From Clostridiaceae bacterium (GTDB lineage Bacteria; Bacillota; Clostridia; Saccharofermentanales; DTU023): DNA of 64,000 nucleotides. Of the stretch, positions 44,370 to 52,477 are shown piece by piece. Within the stretch, counting starts at the first letter, position 1. The number at the start of each line of letters is the position of its first letter. A model generated the notes under the pieces. The model was not told the DNA's origin and ran no database searches. It worked only from the letters and a program-made list of their open reading frames with translations. The stretch is from NCBI GenBank assembly GCA_012838795.1, contig DUOO01000063.1:1-64000 (forward strand), read 5' to 3'. Both the position numbers and the translations under genes were made by a program.

Positions 44370-46676
44370 ATTATAGAAAATATAATTAGCAAAAAATTCA
44401 TAAAAGTTTATCTGCTGGATTCAACACTTGATTTTGATCAGGAATATACTTACTTACCTAAAGAAGAAGCAGAGCATTTCATAGGCCAATTGGTAGAGGT
44501 TCCTTTTGGGCACGGTAATTCTTTACGCAGGGCAGTTATTTCTGCTGAAGAAAATGAAACTGAATTCAAAGATCTAAAACGTATTGCAAAAGTATTGATC
44601 AGTCAGCCTGTTTATCTGCCGGATCAAATTGAATTGGCAAAAGAAATGAAACGCAGGTATTTTTGTTCAATCGGTCAAGCTTTGAAAACTATCAGTCCTC
44701 CTACGGTTTTTACAATAGGCAAAAAAAGTGCCAGAGCTTGTAGTTTAACAGATCGTGATATTGCGGAAGATATGTTATGTGATAATTTATTGACTAGTTT
44801 GCAACAACAGCGGGTTGTCGAAATGTTGCTTCAAGTTGAAACTGCTTCTGTTCAGGAAATAACACAGGCATGTCAGGTAACACCTTCAGTACTTAAGACT
44901 TTAGAACGAAAAGGAGTACTGAAATTTTTTACAAAAAATATAGATCGTGAATTTAAACAACCGGAAATTTGGCCGGAAGCAGAAGTAGAACACTTGAATC
45001 AGGATCAGGAAAAAGCTGTTCAAGGAATTCTTGACTTAGCCACAATGAACGAAACAACAGATGTTGATTTTCAACAAAGTAAAAAAATTTCAAAGTTAAA
45101 AGAAGCTTTGTTATTTGGTGTTACCGGCAGTGGAAAAACAGAAGTTTATTTAAGAGTAGCAGAACAAATGCTTGAATATGGCAAAACTGTCATTATTTTA
45201 GTACCGGAAATATCTTTGACTCCATTGATGATAAGCAGATTTACAAAAAAATTCGGAGAAAAAATTGCCGTTTTACATAGTAGATTAACTGCAACCCAAC
45301 GTTTTGAGCAATGGCAAAGCATTTTGTCTCAGGATAAACAAATTGTGGTAGGGGCACGTTCAGCGATTTTTGCTCCCTTGAAAAATATCGGTTTAATTAT
45401 TATTGATGAAGAACAAGAGAGTTCATATCGTTCCGAAAGCACACCTCGTTACAATGCACATGAGATTGCCAGAATCAGAGCGATTCAACAAAATGCATTA
45501 CTTTTATTAGGATCTGCTACTCCTGCAGTTGAAACTTTTTTCCGTACTCAAATCGGAAAATCCGTCAGATTTGAATTGCCGCATCGGGCCAAACCGGCTT
45601 CTTTACCGAAAGTACATCTATGTCAAATGAAAAATGAATTTGCCCGTGATGATTTTGACGGAGTATTCAGCAGACAATTGATTCAAAATCTCAGAGTAAC
45701 TTTTGCAGATGGTGGTCAAGCTATGTTGTTTTTGAATCGCAGAGGTCTGACTTCAACTTTACAATGTAAAATCTGCGGATTTGTTGTAAAATGCGATAAT
45801 TGCGAAGTGCCTATGACGAGACATTTGAACAGACATTACAAGCATAAAGAGAGGTTAATATGTCACTATTGCGGAAAAATCATACCTGTAATTACAACTT
45901 GCCCTCTGTGCGGAAGTGCGAAAATGGAAAGCTCGGGACTTGGTACACAGAGAGTGGAGCAAGCTTTTGCCAAATTGTTTCCCGAATATAAAGCGTTGCG
46001 TATGGATTTTGATACAACAATCGGAACAGATGCTCATCAAAAAATATTATCTCAATTCGGCAGAAAGGAAGCCGATTGTCTGATCGGTACACAGATGATT
46101 GCAAAAGGTCATGACTTTCCGAATGTACGGACAGTCGGTATTTTGTCTGTTGATTCAATGCTTAATACAGGTAATTTCAAATCGGAAGAACGTGCTTTTC
46201 AATTAATAACTCAGGCCGCGGGCAGATCCGGCAGATCAGATATTCAAGGTGATGTTTTTATTCAAGGTTATAATTTGATAAACCATGTGATTAAAAGTGC
46301 TTCTGCACAGGATTATATTGAGTTTTATAACTCTGAAATGGAATTTAGAATGCGGGCAAAATTTATTCCTTTCGGAAATATCGGATTGGCGTTGTTTCAA
46401 GGCTTGAATGAGTTAATTGTTAATTCTGAAGCAGATTTTATGTATGAATATTTAAATAATATAATACAATCAAATCGCGATTTTTTCAGTAATACCATGA
46501 TTTATTCACCCGCTCCTGCACCGATTCCTCGTTTACGCAAAAAGTATCGTTATCGTTTAATCGTTAAAAGCGACAATATTCTTAAAATTGCTCAGTTGTT
46601 TACTTTGGAATCAAGGCGCAAAATGGTAAAAGGTGTAAATCGCAGCCTGGATATTAACCCTGAACACATGCTATAA
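44370..46676 (+). CDS. priA: Primosomal protein N' (replication restart helicase PriA)
   Basis: The track start (TTG 44490) cuts off conserved N-terminus: the frame continues upstream as KKFIKVYLLDSTLDFDQEYT and YLPKEEAEHFIGQ. No ATG, GTG or TTG occurs upstream in frame before the stop at 44337, only ATT/ATA codons at 44370-44385, close to AAGAGGG. The ~768-aa helicase has the P-loop GVTGSGKTEVYL, a Walker B reading DEEQ instead of the typical DEEH, and eight zinc-binding cysteines (CKICGFVVKCDNC; CHYCGKIIPVITTCPLCG). It reloads the replisome at stalled forks. Exact start uncertain. Confidence 0.9.
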   Translation: MIENIISKKFIKVYLLDSTLDFDQEYTYLPKEEAEHFIGQLVEVPFGHGNSLRRAVISAEENETEFKDLKRIAKVLISQPVYLPDQIELAKEMKRRYFCSIGQALKTISPPTVFTIGKKSARACSLTDRDIAEDMLCDNLLTSLQQQRVVEMLLQVETASVQEITQACQVTPSVLKTLERKGVLKFFTKNIDREFKQPEIWPEAEVEHLNQDQEKAVQGILDLATMNETTDVDFQQSKKISKLKEALLFGVTGSGKTEVYLRVAEQMLEYGKTVIILVPEISLTPLMISRFTKKFGEKIAVLHSRLTATQRFEQWQSILSQDKQIVVGARSAIFAPLKNIGLIIIDEEQESSYRSESTPRYNAHEIARIRAIQQNALLLLGSATPAVETFFRTQIGKSVRFELPHRAKPASLPKVHLCQMKNEFARDDFDGVFSRQLIQNLRVTFADGGQAMLFLNRRGLTSTLQCKICGFVVKCDNCEVPMTRHLNRHYKHKERLICHYCGKIIPVITTCPLCGSAKMESSGLGTQRVEQAFAKLFPEYKALRMDFDTTIGTDAHQKILSQFGRKEADCLIGTQMIAKGHDFPNVRTVGILSVDSMLNTGNFKSEERAFQLITQAAGRSGRSDIQGDVFIQGYNLINHVIKSASAQDYIEFYNSEMEFRMRAKFIPFGNIGLALFQGLNELIVNSEADFMYEYLNNIIQSNRDFFSNTMIYSPAPAPIPRLRKKYRYRLIVKSDNILKIAQLFTLESRRKMVKGVNRSLDINPEHML

Positions 46677-46711
46677 TCTAGTTTGCAGAATAGATAGAAG
46701 TGAAGTGAAGT

Positions 46712-47230
46712 ATGGCATTGAGAAATATAGTAAAAGTTAATACTGAAGCAGAATCTGTTTTATATAAAAAAGCCAGATTAGTTGAGAAATTTGATGAAAA
46801 CCTTAAAATGTTGGCAGAAGATATGATTGAAACTATGCATCAGGCAAACGGTGTGGGCTTGGCCGCTCCTCAAATTGGTTTGTTGAGAAGGATGTTTGTC
46901 ATGAATGTAGATGCCGAAGAAGGCGATTTTGTTATTATTAATCCTGAAATCAGCGAGATGGAAGGTGAGAGCATAGAATATGAAGGTTGTTTGTCTTATC
47001 CTCAAATGTTCGGCAAAGTCAAACGACCGCTTAAATTAAAATTGAAATACGATGATTTAAATGGTGATCCTCAAGAGATGGAAGCTGAAGGGTTAAAAGC
47101 AAGATGCATTTGTCATGAAACGGATCATTTAGATGGTATTATGTTCACGGAAAAAGTCATAGGCGGATTGGTTCATGAATCTCGATTGACAGAAGATGCA
47201 GATAATATTGATCAAGGACAACTTGATTGA
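46712..47230 (+). CDS. def: Peptide deformylase
   Basis: This 172-aa metalloenzyme removes formyl groups from nascent N-terminal methionine. All three motifs are present: NGVGLAAPQIGL, EYEGCLSYP with the metal cysteine, and CHETDHLDGIMF (HExxH). Length is standard. It lies 35 bp after priA and is followed by fmt, the classical priA-def-fmt order. Confidence 0.97.
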   Translation: MALRNIVKVNTEAESVLYKKARLVEKFDENLKMLAEDMIETMHQANGVGLAAPQIGLLRRMFVMNVDAEEGDFVIINPEISEMEGESIEYEGCLSYPQMFGKVKRPLKLKLKYDDLNGDPQEMEAEGLKARCICHETDHLDGIMFTEKVIGGLVHESRLTEDADNIDQGQLD

Positions 47231-47314
47231 TTCTTGTAGATTTAAGATATTGATATCAGTGAGTATTAAAAAGTCATATATTCTTATTTATACAGAGAAT
47301 ATGAGGAAAATAAT

Positions 47315-48277
47315 TTGAACAAAATCTCAGCAAATAGCAAAATGAAAAGAATTATTTTTATGGGCACACCGGATTTTGCTGTTCCTGCATTAAATGCTTT
47401 GATTGAACATGGTTTTAATATTGTGGCGGTAATTAGTCAACCTGACAGGCCACAGGGACGCAAACAAAAAGTAGTGCCGACTCCTGTTGCAAAAGTGGCT
47501 GAAAAATACAATTTATTATTGCTACAACCTGAATCAATCAATCAATCAGAAACTATACAGAAGGTTATTTCTTTAGATCCCGATCTGATAATAACTGCAG
47601 CATACGGTCAAATATTGCGCCAAAAGATTCTGGATATTCCCAAATACGGTTGTGTCAATATTCATGCTTCATTATTGCCTTTGTACAGAGGGGCAGCTCC
47701 GATTAATGCCGCAATTATTGATGGTCAAACAGAAACCGGGATTACGATTATGCAGATGGATCATGGTTGTGATACCGGAGATATTCTATTACAAAAAAAG
47801 ATTACGATCGATAATGATGCAACTGCCGGTTCACTATTTGACGAATTAGCTCAATTGGGTGCTGAAACAATTGTTGAATTTTTACCGGAGTTTTTTACAG
47901 GCAATGTTGTTAGGCTTGCACAAGATGATAATGATGCTACTTATGCTCCTAAAATGACGCGTAAAACAGGCAAAATTAATTGGCAAAACAGTGCGATCAT
48001 GATTGACAGACTAATCAGAGGAACTCAACCTTGGCCGGGATGTTATACATATTATAAAGGTCAACGCATGAAAATTTTTGCGGCAGATATCATTTTTCAA
48101 GAAAGAATGCAAGGTGAACCGGGCGAGCTATTGTCTTGTGACGGCGGCTTAATTATCCAATGCGGTTCAGATGCAATTAAACTAAAAGAAATTCAAATTG
48201 CTTCCGGCAGACAAATGTGTACGGAGATTTGTGCTCATAATTATATTCCCGGGATCATTTTAGGAAAAGATGAATAA
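47315..48277 (+). CDS. fmt: Methionyl-tRNA formyltransferase
   Basis: This 320-aa enzyme formylates Met-tRNA(fMet) with 10-formyl-THF. Landmarks are IIFMGTPDFAVPAL, CVNIHASLLPLYRGAAPINAAI (catalytic His and the SLLPxYRG loop), ITIMQMDHGCDTGDIL, and the C-terminal tRNA-binding domain (~210-320, TQPWPGCYTY). It may start at TTG 47315 (TGAGGA upstream) or ATG 47342, which is closer to family N-termini. Confidence 0.96.
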   Translation: MNKISANSKMKRIIFMGTPDFAVPALNALIEHGFNIVAVISQPDRPQGRKQKVVPTPVAKVAEKYNLLLLQPESINQSETIQKVISLDPDLIITAAYGQILRQKILDIPKYGCVNIHASLLPLYRGAAPINAAIIDGQTETGITIMQMDHGCDTGDILLQKKITIDNDATAGSLFDELAQLGAETIVEFLPEFFTGNVVRLAQDDNDATYAPKMTRKTGKINWQNSAIMIDRLIRGTQPWPGCYTYYKGQRMKIFAADIIFQERMQGEPGELLSCDGGLIIQCGSDAIKLKEIQIASGRQMCTEICAHNYIPGIILGKDE

Positions 48278-48291
48278 TTAAGGTGGAAAAT

Positions 48292-48984
48292 ATGTGGTAT
48301 TGGTACTTATTAATTCCTATATTATTTTTAAGTCTTATTGCTCAGGCGAGAGTTAAGAGTACTTTTAATAAATATAATAATATCGGGACAAAAAGCGGAT
48401 TAACAGGAACACAGGCGGCAAGAATGATTCTGAATATGAATAATTTGCACAATGTCCGAATTGAAGGTGTCAGTGGTGAATTAACTGACCATTATGACCC
48501 CAGATCAAACGTATTACGTTTATCGGATTCTACCAGAGACGTCAATTCAATTGCTGCTATCGGTGTAGCAGCACATGAAGCAGGACATGCAATCCAAGAC
48601 GGAGTCAATTTTGTACCAAATAAGATAAGAGCTTCTCTGGTGCCGGTTGCCAGAATCGGTTCGGCAGCCGGTCCTTATTTAGCCATTATCGGAGTAGTGA
48701 TCAGTTATTCGGTGGAATTCGGCATGACACTTGCATATATCGGCTTAGCATTATATGTCTTTGCTTTTTTGTTTTATCTGGTAACCTTACCTGTAGAATT
48801 TAATGCAAGCAACAGAGCTGTTAAGATTCTAAGTGCGACCGGTATTCTGGCACCTGATGAGCTTAAAGGTGCGAAAAAAGTTTTAAATGCGGCGGCCATG
48901 ACTTACGTAGCCTCGACAATTTCCGCGTTATTTTCGCTTTTGAGAATAGCTGTGATTGTCTTAAGCGGCAGAAGGCGTGACTAG
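48292..48984 (+). CDS. YugP-type zinc metallopeptidase, membrane-bound
   Basis: The start is ATG 48292 (MWYWYLLIPILF), as AAGGTGG is the ribosome binding site (the track uses its GTG). The 230-aa protein has an N-terminal membrane helix, the zinc motif VAAHEAGHAIQD (HExxH), and further helices (~125-175). It matches the DUF/peptidase family of YugP, found in the same operon position in many Clostridia. Its substrate is unknown. It follows fmt by 14 bp. Confidence 0.88.
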   Translation: MWYWYLLIPILFLSLIAQARVKSTFNKYNNIGTKSGLTGTQAARMILNMNNLHNVRIEGVSGELTDHYDPRSNVLRLSDSTRDVNSIAAIGVAAHEAGHAIQDGVNFVPNKIRASLVPVARIGSAAGPYLAIIGVVISYSVEFGMTLAYIGLALYVFAFLFYLVTLPVEFNASNRAVKILSATGILAPDELKGAKKVLNAAAMTYVASTISALFSLLRIAVIVLSGRRRD

Positions 48985-49065
48985 CAAAAAGTGATTTAAT
49001 TCAAATATTTTAGAAGTATTTTCATAAATACAAATTCATTGTTGATATTTCCTGACTGATTATTA

Positions 49066-50427
49066 ATGACAACTTACGATTATCCGAGATCAAGAGCAAT
49101 ACAAGCATTGAACATGATTTTAAATCAAGACAAATTTTCCAATGATGTCTTGAATACTTTATTAATTGATCCTAAATTATCAAATTTAGATCGTAAATTT
49201 GTGACTGCTTTAGTCTATGGGGTTTTAGACTATTTGCCTTTAATTGATCAAATTATCAGCAGTGCCTCTCAGCGCTCACCGGATAAAATTGATTCTGTTG
49301 TTATGAATATTTTAAGACTTGGTGTCTGGCAGCTTGAATTTGCAAATAAAATACCCAAATCTTCAGCCGTTGATGAAAGTGTCAAACTGGCTACACGCTT
49401 CAATAAACGATCTGCCGGCAGTTATATTAACGCAGTTTTACGGAATGTCATTCGTAATCCGTTAAAATTGATGAAAAAACAAGAACATCTGAAATATGGC
49501 ATGACTTCTGAAATCTTCGGTATGTATAAAAAATGGTTTGGTGAAGGAGATGCCAAATCGGTATGTAACAGTTATTTGACAGCTGATCCTCGACTGACAG
49601 TATTGTTCAGAGGTACGGCAATCGAAAAACGAAATTGGATTTCGGAGCTCAATGAAATCGGTATTACAATCCGGCCGGGGATTTTAATACATAATTCTTA
49701 TATATTGGATAATTTACCGGCCGGCGTACAGGATTTACCTGGTTATCAGCAAGGCCTGTTTTATGTTCAAGATGAATCTTCAATGTTAGTTGCAGAAGTC
49801 ATGCAGTTAAAAAAAGATCAACTGATTCTGGATGCTTGTGCAGGATTGGGCGGCAAGTCATTTGCATTATTGAATCAAATTCCGCAACTGGAAATTACTG
49901 CATTAGAACCTAATCAGGAACGTTATCAAGGGTTACAAGATAATATACAAAGATTGAAAATTGATCGGATAAAAGATTTGAAAATTGATTTGCAGAGTTT
50001 TGTTCGAAGTTATTCTAATAGTCGATATTTTGATCAAATTCTATTAGATGTACCTTGTAGCGGTTTAGGGGTTCTGAGAAACAAACCGGAAATTAAATTA
50101 AATTTAAGTTATGACACATTGCAGGAATTCCCTGAAATTCAAATTGATTTACTGGAACATGCCGCAAAATTATTAACTTCAACAGGAAAACTATTATATA
50201 GCACATGTACAATAAATCCTGCGGAGAACGAACAATTGATTGCCGAATTTTTGGCATCTCGAGCAGGTCGGAATTTCAAAGTAATTGATCTATCATATGT
50301 TTTAGATTTAATTAAGCCGGAATATATAGAAGAGATACAAGACGGCTTGAATTGCTACGGTTTGAGTATCAGACCGGACAAGATTCCTGTTGACGGATTT
50401 TTTATCAGTTATTTAATAAGAAAATAG
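49066..50427 (+). CDS. rsmB: 16S rRNA (cytosine-967-C5)-methyltransferase
   Basis: This 453-aa protein has an N-terminal NusB-like RNA-binding domain (~1-140, RAIQALNMILNQ...DRKFVTALVYGVL) and a Rossmann methyltransferase domain (~225-450). The latter has the SAM motif DACAGLGGKSFAL and the two catalytic cysteine motifs LDVPCSGLGVLRNKPEI and STCTINPAENE. It modifies C967 of 16S rRNA. The ATG has no clear Shine-Dalgarno sequence. Confidence 0.95.
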   Translation: MTTYDYPRSRAIQALNMILNQDKFSNDVLNTLLIDPKLSNLDRKFVTALVYGVLDYLPLIDQIISSASQRSPDKIDSVVMNILRLGVWQLEFANKIPKSSAVDESVKLATRFNKRSAGSYINAVLRNVIRNPLKLMKKQEHLKYGMTSEIFGMYKKWFGEGDAKSVCNSYLTADPRLTVLFRGTAIEKRNWISELNEIGITIRPGILIHNSYILDNLPAGVQDLPGYQQGLFYVQDESSMLVAEVMQLKKDQLILDACAGLGGKSFALLNQIPQLEITALEPNQERYQGLQDNIQRLKIDRIKDLKIDLQSFVRSYSNSRYFDQILLDVPCSGLGVLRNKPEIKLNLSYDTLQEFPEIQIDLLEHAAKLLTSTGKLLYSTCTINPAENEQLIAEFLASRAGRNFKVIDLSYVLDLIKPEYIEEIQDGLNCYGLSIRPDKIPVDGFFISYLIRK

Positions 50428-50532
50428 AATGTTAATATTAAATATGTCAAAATAGAGCAGCTGAACTTTCAAAAAATATTTAGCAGAAGAAAATATTAAT
50501 TATTAAATATAGAATTTTCATAAGCGAGTAAA

Positions 50533-51579
50533 ATGAACAAACAAAATAAACCAAGAATTTTTTATGATTATGATTATCCGGACTTAGAAATCTTGGCTGA
50601 AAAATATAATTGGCCTAAATTTCGGATAAAACAATTACTGGAATGGCAAGCTAAAAGCATTCAGTCAACTTCCGGAATGACAAATATTCCAAAAGATATG
50701 CGTATCGTGCTTGAACGAGAGATGGTCTGGCCCGCTTTGAAGATTGTTAAAATTGAACGCTCGAAAGTTGAACCGGTTAATAAATATCTTTTTGAACTAT
50801 CCGACGGAAATATTATTGAAACTGTTTCAATGCATTACAATTATGGACATTCAGTTTGTTTGACAACTCAAGTCGGATGCAAAATGGGTTGCGGGTTCTG
50901 CGCTTCTGCCAAACCGGGCTTTAAGCGCAATTTGACTGCCGGAGAAATGCTTGCTCAGATTACAATGATTTCTCATATGGAACAATCACACATAAGTCAC
51001 GCTGTTCTGATGGGGATTGGTGAAGCTTTAGATAATTATGATCAAACAATTAAATTCTTAAACAGACTCCGCTCGAAATTTGGCTTTACGATGAGTATGC
51101 GAAATATTACTTTGTCTACTTGCGGTTTAGTGCCGCAGATCAAAAAATTGGCAAAAGAACATTTGCCGATAACCTTGGCGATTTCACTTCATTCAGCTGA
51201 TCAGGCTATAAGAAATATGCTGATGCCGATATCAAAACATTATCCGATTGAAGAGATTGTTCAAGTGGCAGATTATTACTTTGCTGAAACGGGTCGTCGA
51301 GTAACCTATGAATATACTTTGTTTGACAGAATCAATGATCAACCTGCACATGCGGAACAATTGGCAAAATTATTAAAAGGTAAGCCGGTTCATGTAAATT
51401 TGATTCCTGCCAATGAGGTAGCCGATTCTATTTGGACTGGATCTGCCAAAGATGCGATTAATAATTTTTTATTAATTTTAAATAAAAATAAAATTAATGC
51501 CACAATACGCTATTCCGCCGGTCAAGATATAACTGCAGCATGCGGGCAGCTGAGAAGACAAAATATACAAAATAATTGA
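50533..51579 (+). CDS. rlmN: 23S rRNA (adenine-2503-C2)/tRNA methyltransferase, radical SAM
   Basis: This 348-aa radical SAM enzyme has the cluster motif CKMGCGFCASAKPGFKRNL (CxxxCxxC) and an N-terminal helical domain with FRIKQLLEWQ. Its GIGEALDNYD and TLSTCGLVPQIKKLA fit the RlmN/Cfr family. The C-terminal DITAACGQLR contains the cysteine that forms the methyl adduct. RlmN methylates A2503 of 23S rRNA; the Cfr activity cannot be excluded from sequence alone but the operon position (rsmB-rlmN-prpC-prkC) argues for RlmN. Confidence 0.93.
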   Translation: MNKQNKPRIFYDYDYPDLEILAEKYNWPKFRIKQLLEWQAKSIQSTSGMTNIPKDMRIVLEREMVWPALKIVKIERSKVEPVNKYLFELSDGNIIETVSMHYNYGHSVCLTTQVGCKMGCGFCASAKPGFKRNLTAGEMLAQITMISHMEQSHISHAVLMGIGEALDNYDQTIKFLNRLRSKFGFTMSMRNITLSTCGLVPQIKKLAKEHLPITLAISLHSADQAIRNMLMPISKHYPIEEIVQVADYYFAETGRRVTYEYTLFDRINDQPAHAEQLAKLLKGKPVHVNLIPANEVADSIWTGSAKDAINNFLLILNKNKINATIRYSAGQDITAACGQLRRQNIQNN

Positions 51580-51617
51580 CAGAAACTAATCAACTTACCA
51601 ATGCCAATTTGTAAAGC

Positions 51618-51646
51618 TTGCCACTATTTATGCTTAATGCTAAAAT
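51618..51646 (+). promoter_or_regulatory. Sigma-A-type promoter before prpC
   Basis: TTGCCA, a 17-bp spacer and TAAAAT with an upstream TGC (extended -10) lie about 60 bp before the PP2C start, giving prpC-prkC-rsgA their own promoter. Confidence 0.65.
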
Positions 51647-51706
51647 TAGAATTTGCAATCATAAGTATGCTCGTGATCGGTGACAGTATATATGGAAGAA
51701 TTAAAT

Positions 51707-52456
51707 ATGTTAAAAAAGTTTAAAGTAGCCGCTTTATCCGATATTGGACTAGTACGTGAAGGCAATGAAGATAATTTCGGTTTTGTAACCTTCGAAGAGG
51801 ATTATCCTTTTGTTTGTATTGTTGCTGACGGTATGGGTGGTCACCTTAACGGTGAGTTGGCTAGTAAAATTGCTGTCGAATATTGTCAAACTCGTTTAAA
51901 AAAAGATTTGCCGCTCGAAAATGAACCGCAAACCATTAAGAATTTATTGAATGATGTTATTCAAAAAGCCAATATAAAAGTATATTTAACTTCTTTGGAA
52001 ACTCCTAAAAATAAAGGTATGGGAACAACTTTGACTATTGCGGTTTTTTACCAATCAAGTGTTTATATCGGTCATATTGGCGATTCGCGTTGCTATTTAT
52101 TACGTGACAGATATTTAGATTGTTTGACTATCGATCATACGGTTGTTCATGAAATGATTGAAGCCGGAACAATTACTGAAGCAGAAATCTATACACATCC
52201 ACAAAGACATGTATTGACCCAAGCACTTGGTGCCTCCGGATATTTAAGACCTGATATTGTACATATGGACTTGCAAAAACAAGATCGCTATTTGTTGTGT
52301 AGTGACGGGTTACATGGTTATGTCGGAGAAAATGAAATTGAAAATACGCTTGCCCAAAACAATGAACCGGAAATTATTTGTGAGATATTAATTAACAAAG
52401 CAAATAAAGTGGGCGGCAAAGACAATATCACTACGGTTGTAGTGCTTTATGAGTGA
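51707..52456 (+). CDS. prpC: PP2C-family Ser/Thr protein phosphatase (PrpC/Stp)
   Basis: The start is ATG 51707 (MLKKFKVAALSDIG) with GGAAG upstream; the track's GTG at 51680 and ATG at 51692 have poorer support. The 249-aa phosphatase has the metal-binding motifs SDIGLVREGNEDN, VADGMGGHLNGE, GHIGDSRCYLLR and GGKDNITTVVV. It reverses phosphorylation by the adjacent PASTA kinase. Confidence 0.95.
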   Translation: MLKKFKVAALSDIGLVREGNEDNFGFVTFEEDYPFVCIVADGMGGHLNGELASKIAVEYCQTRLKKDLPLENEPQTIKNLLNDVIQKANIKVYLTSLETPKNKGMGTTLTIAVFYQSSVYIGHIGDSRCYLLRDRYLDCLTIDHTVVHEMIEAGTITEAEIYTHPQRHVLTQALGASGYLRPDIVHMDLQKQDRYLLCSDGLHGYVGENEIENTLAQNNEPEIICEILINKANKVGGKDNITTVVVLYE

Positions 52457-52477
52457 TTTTGTCATTTGGAGGGCTTA

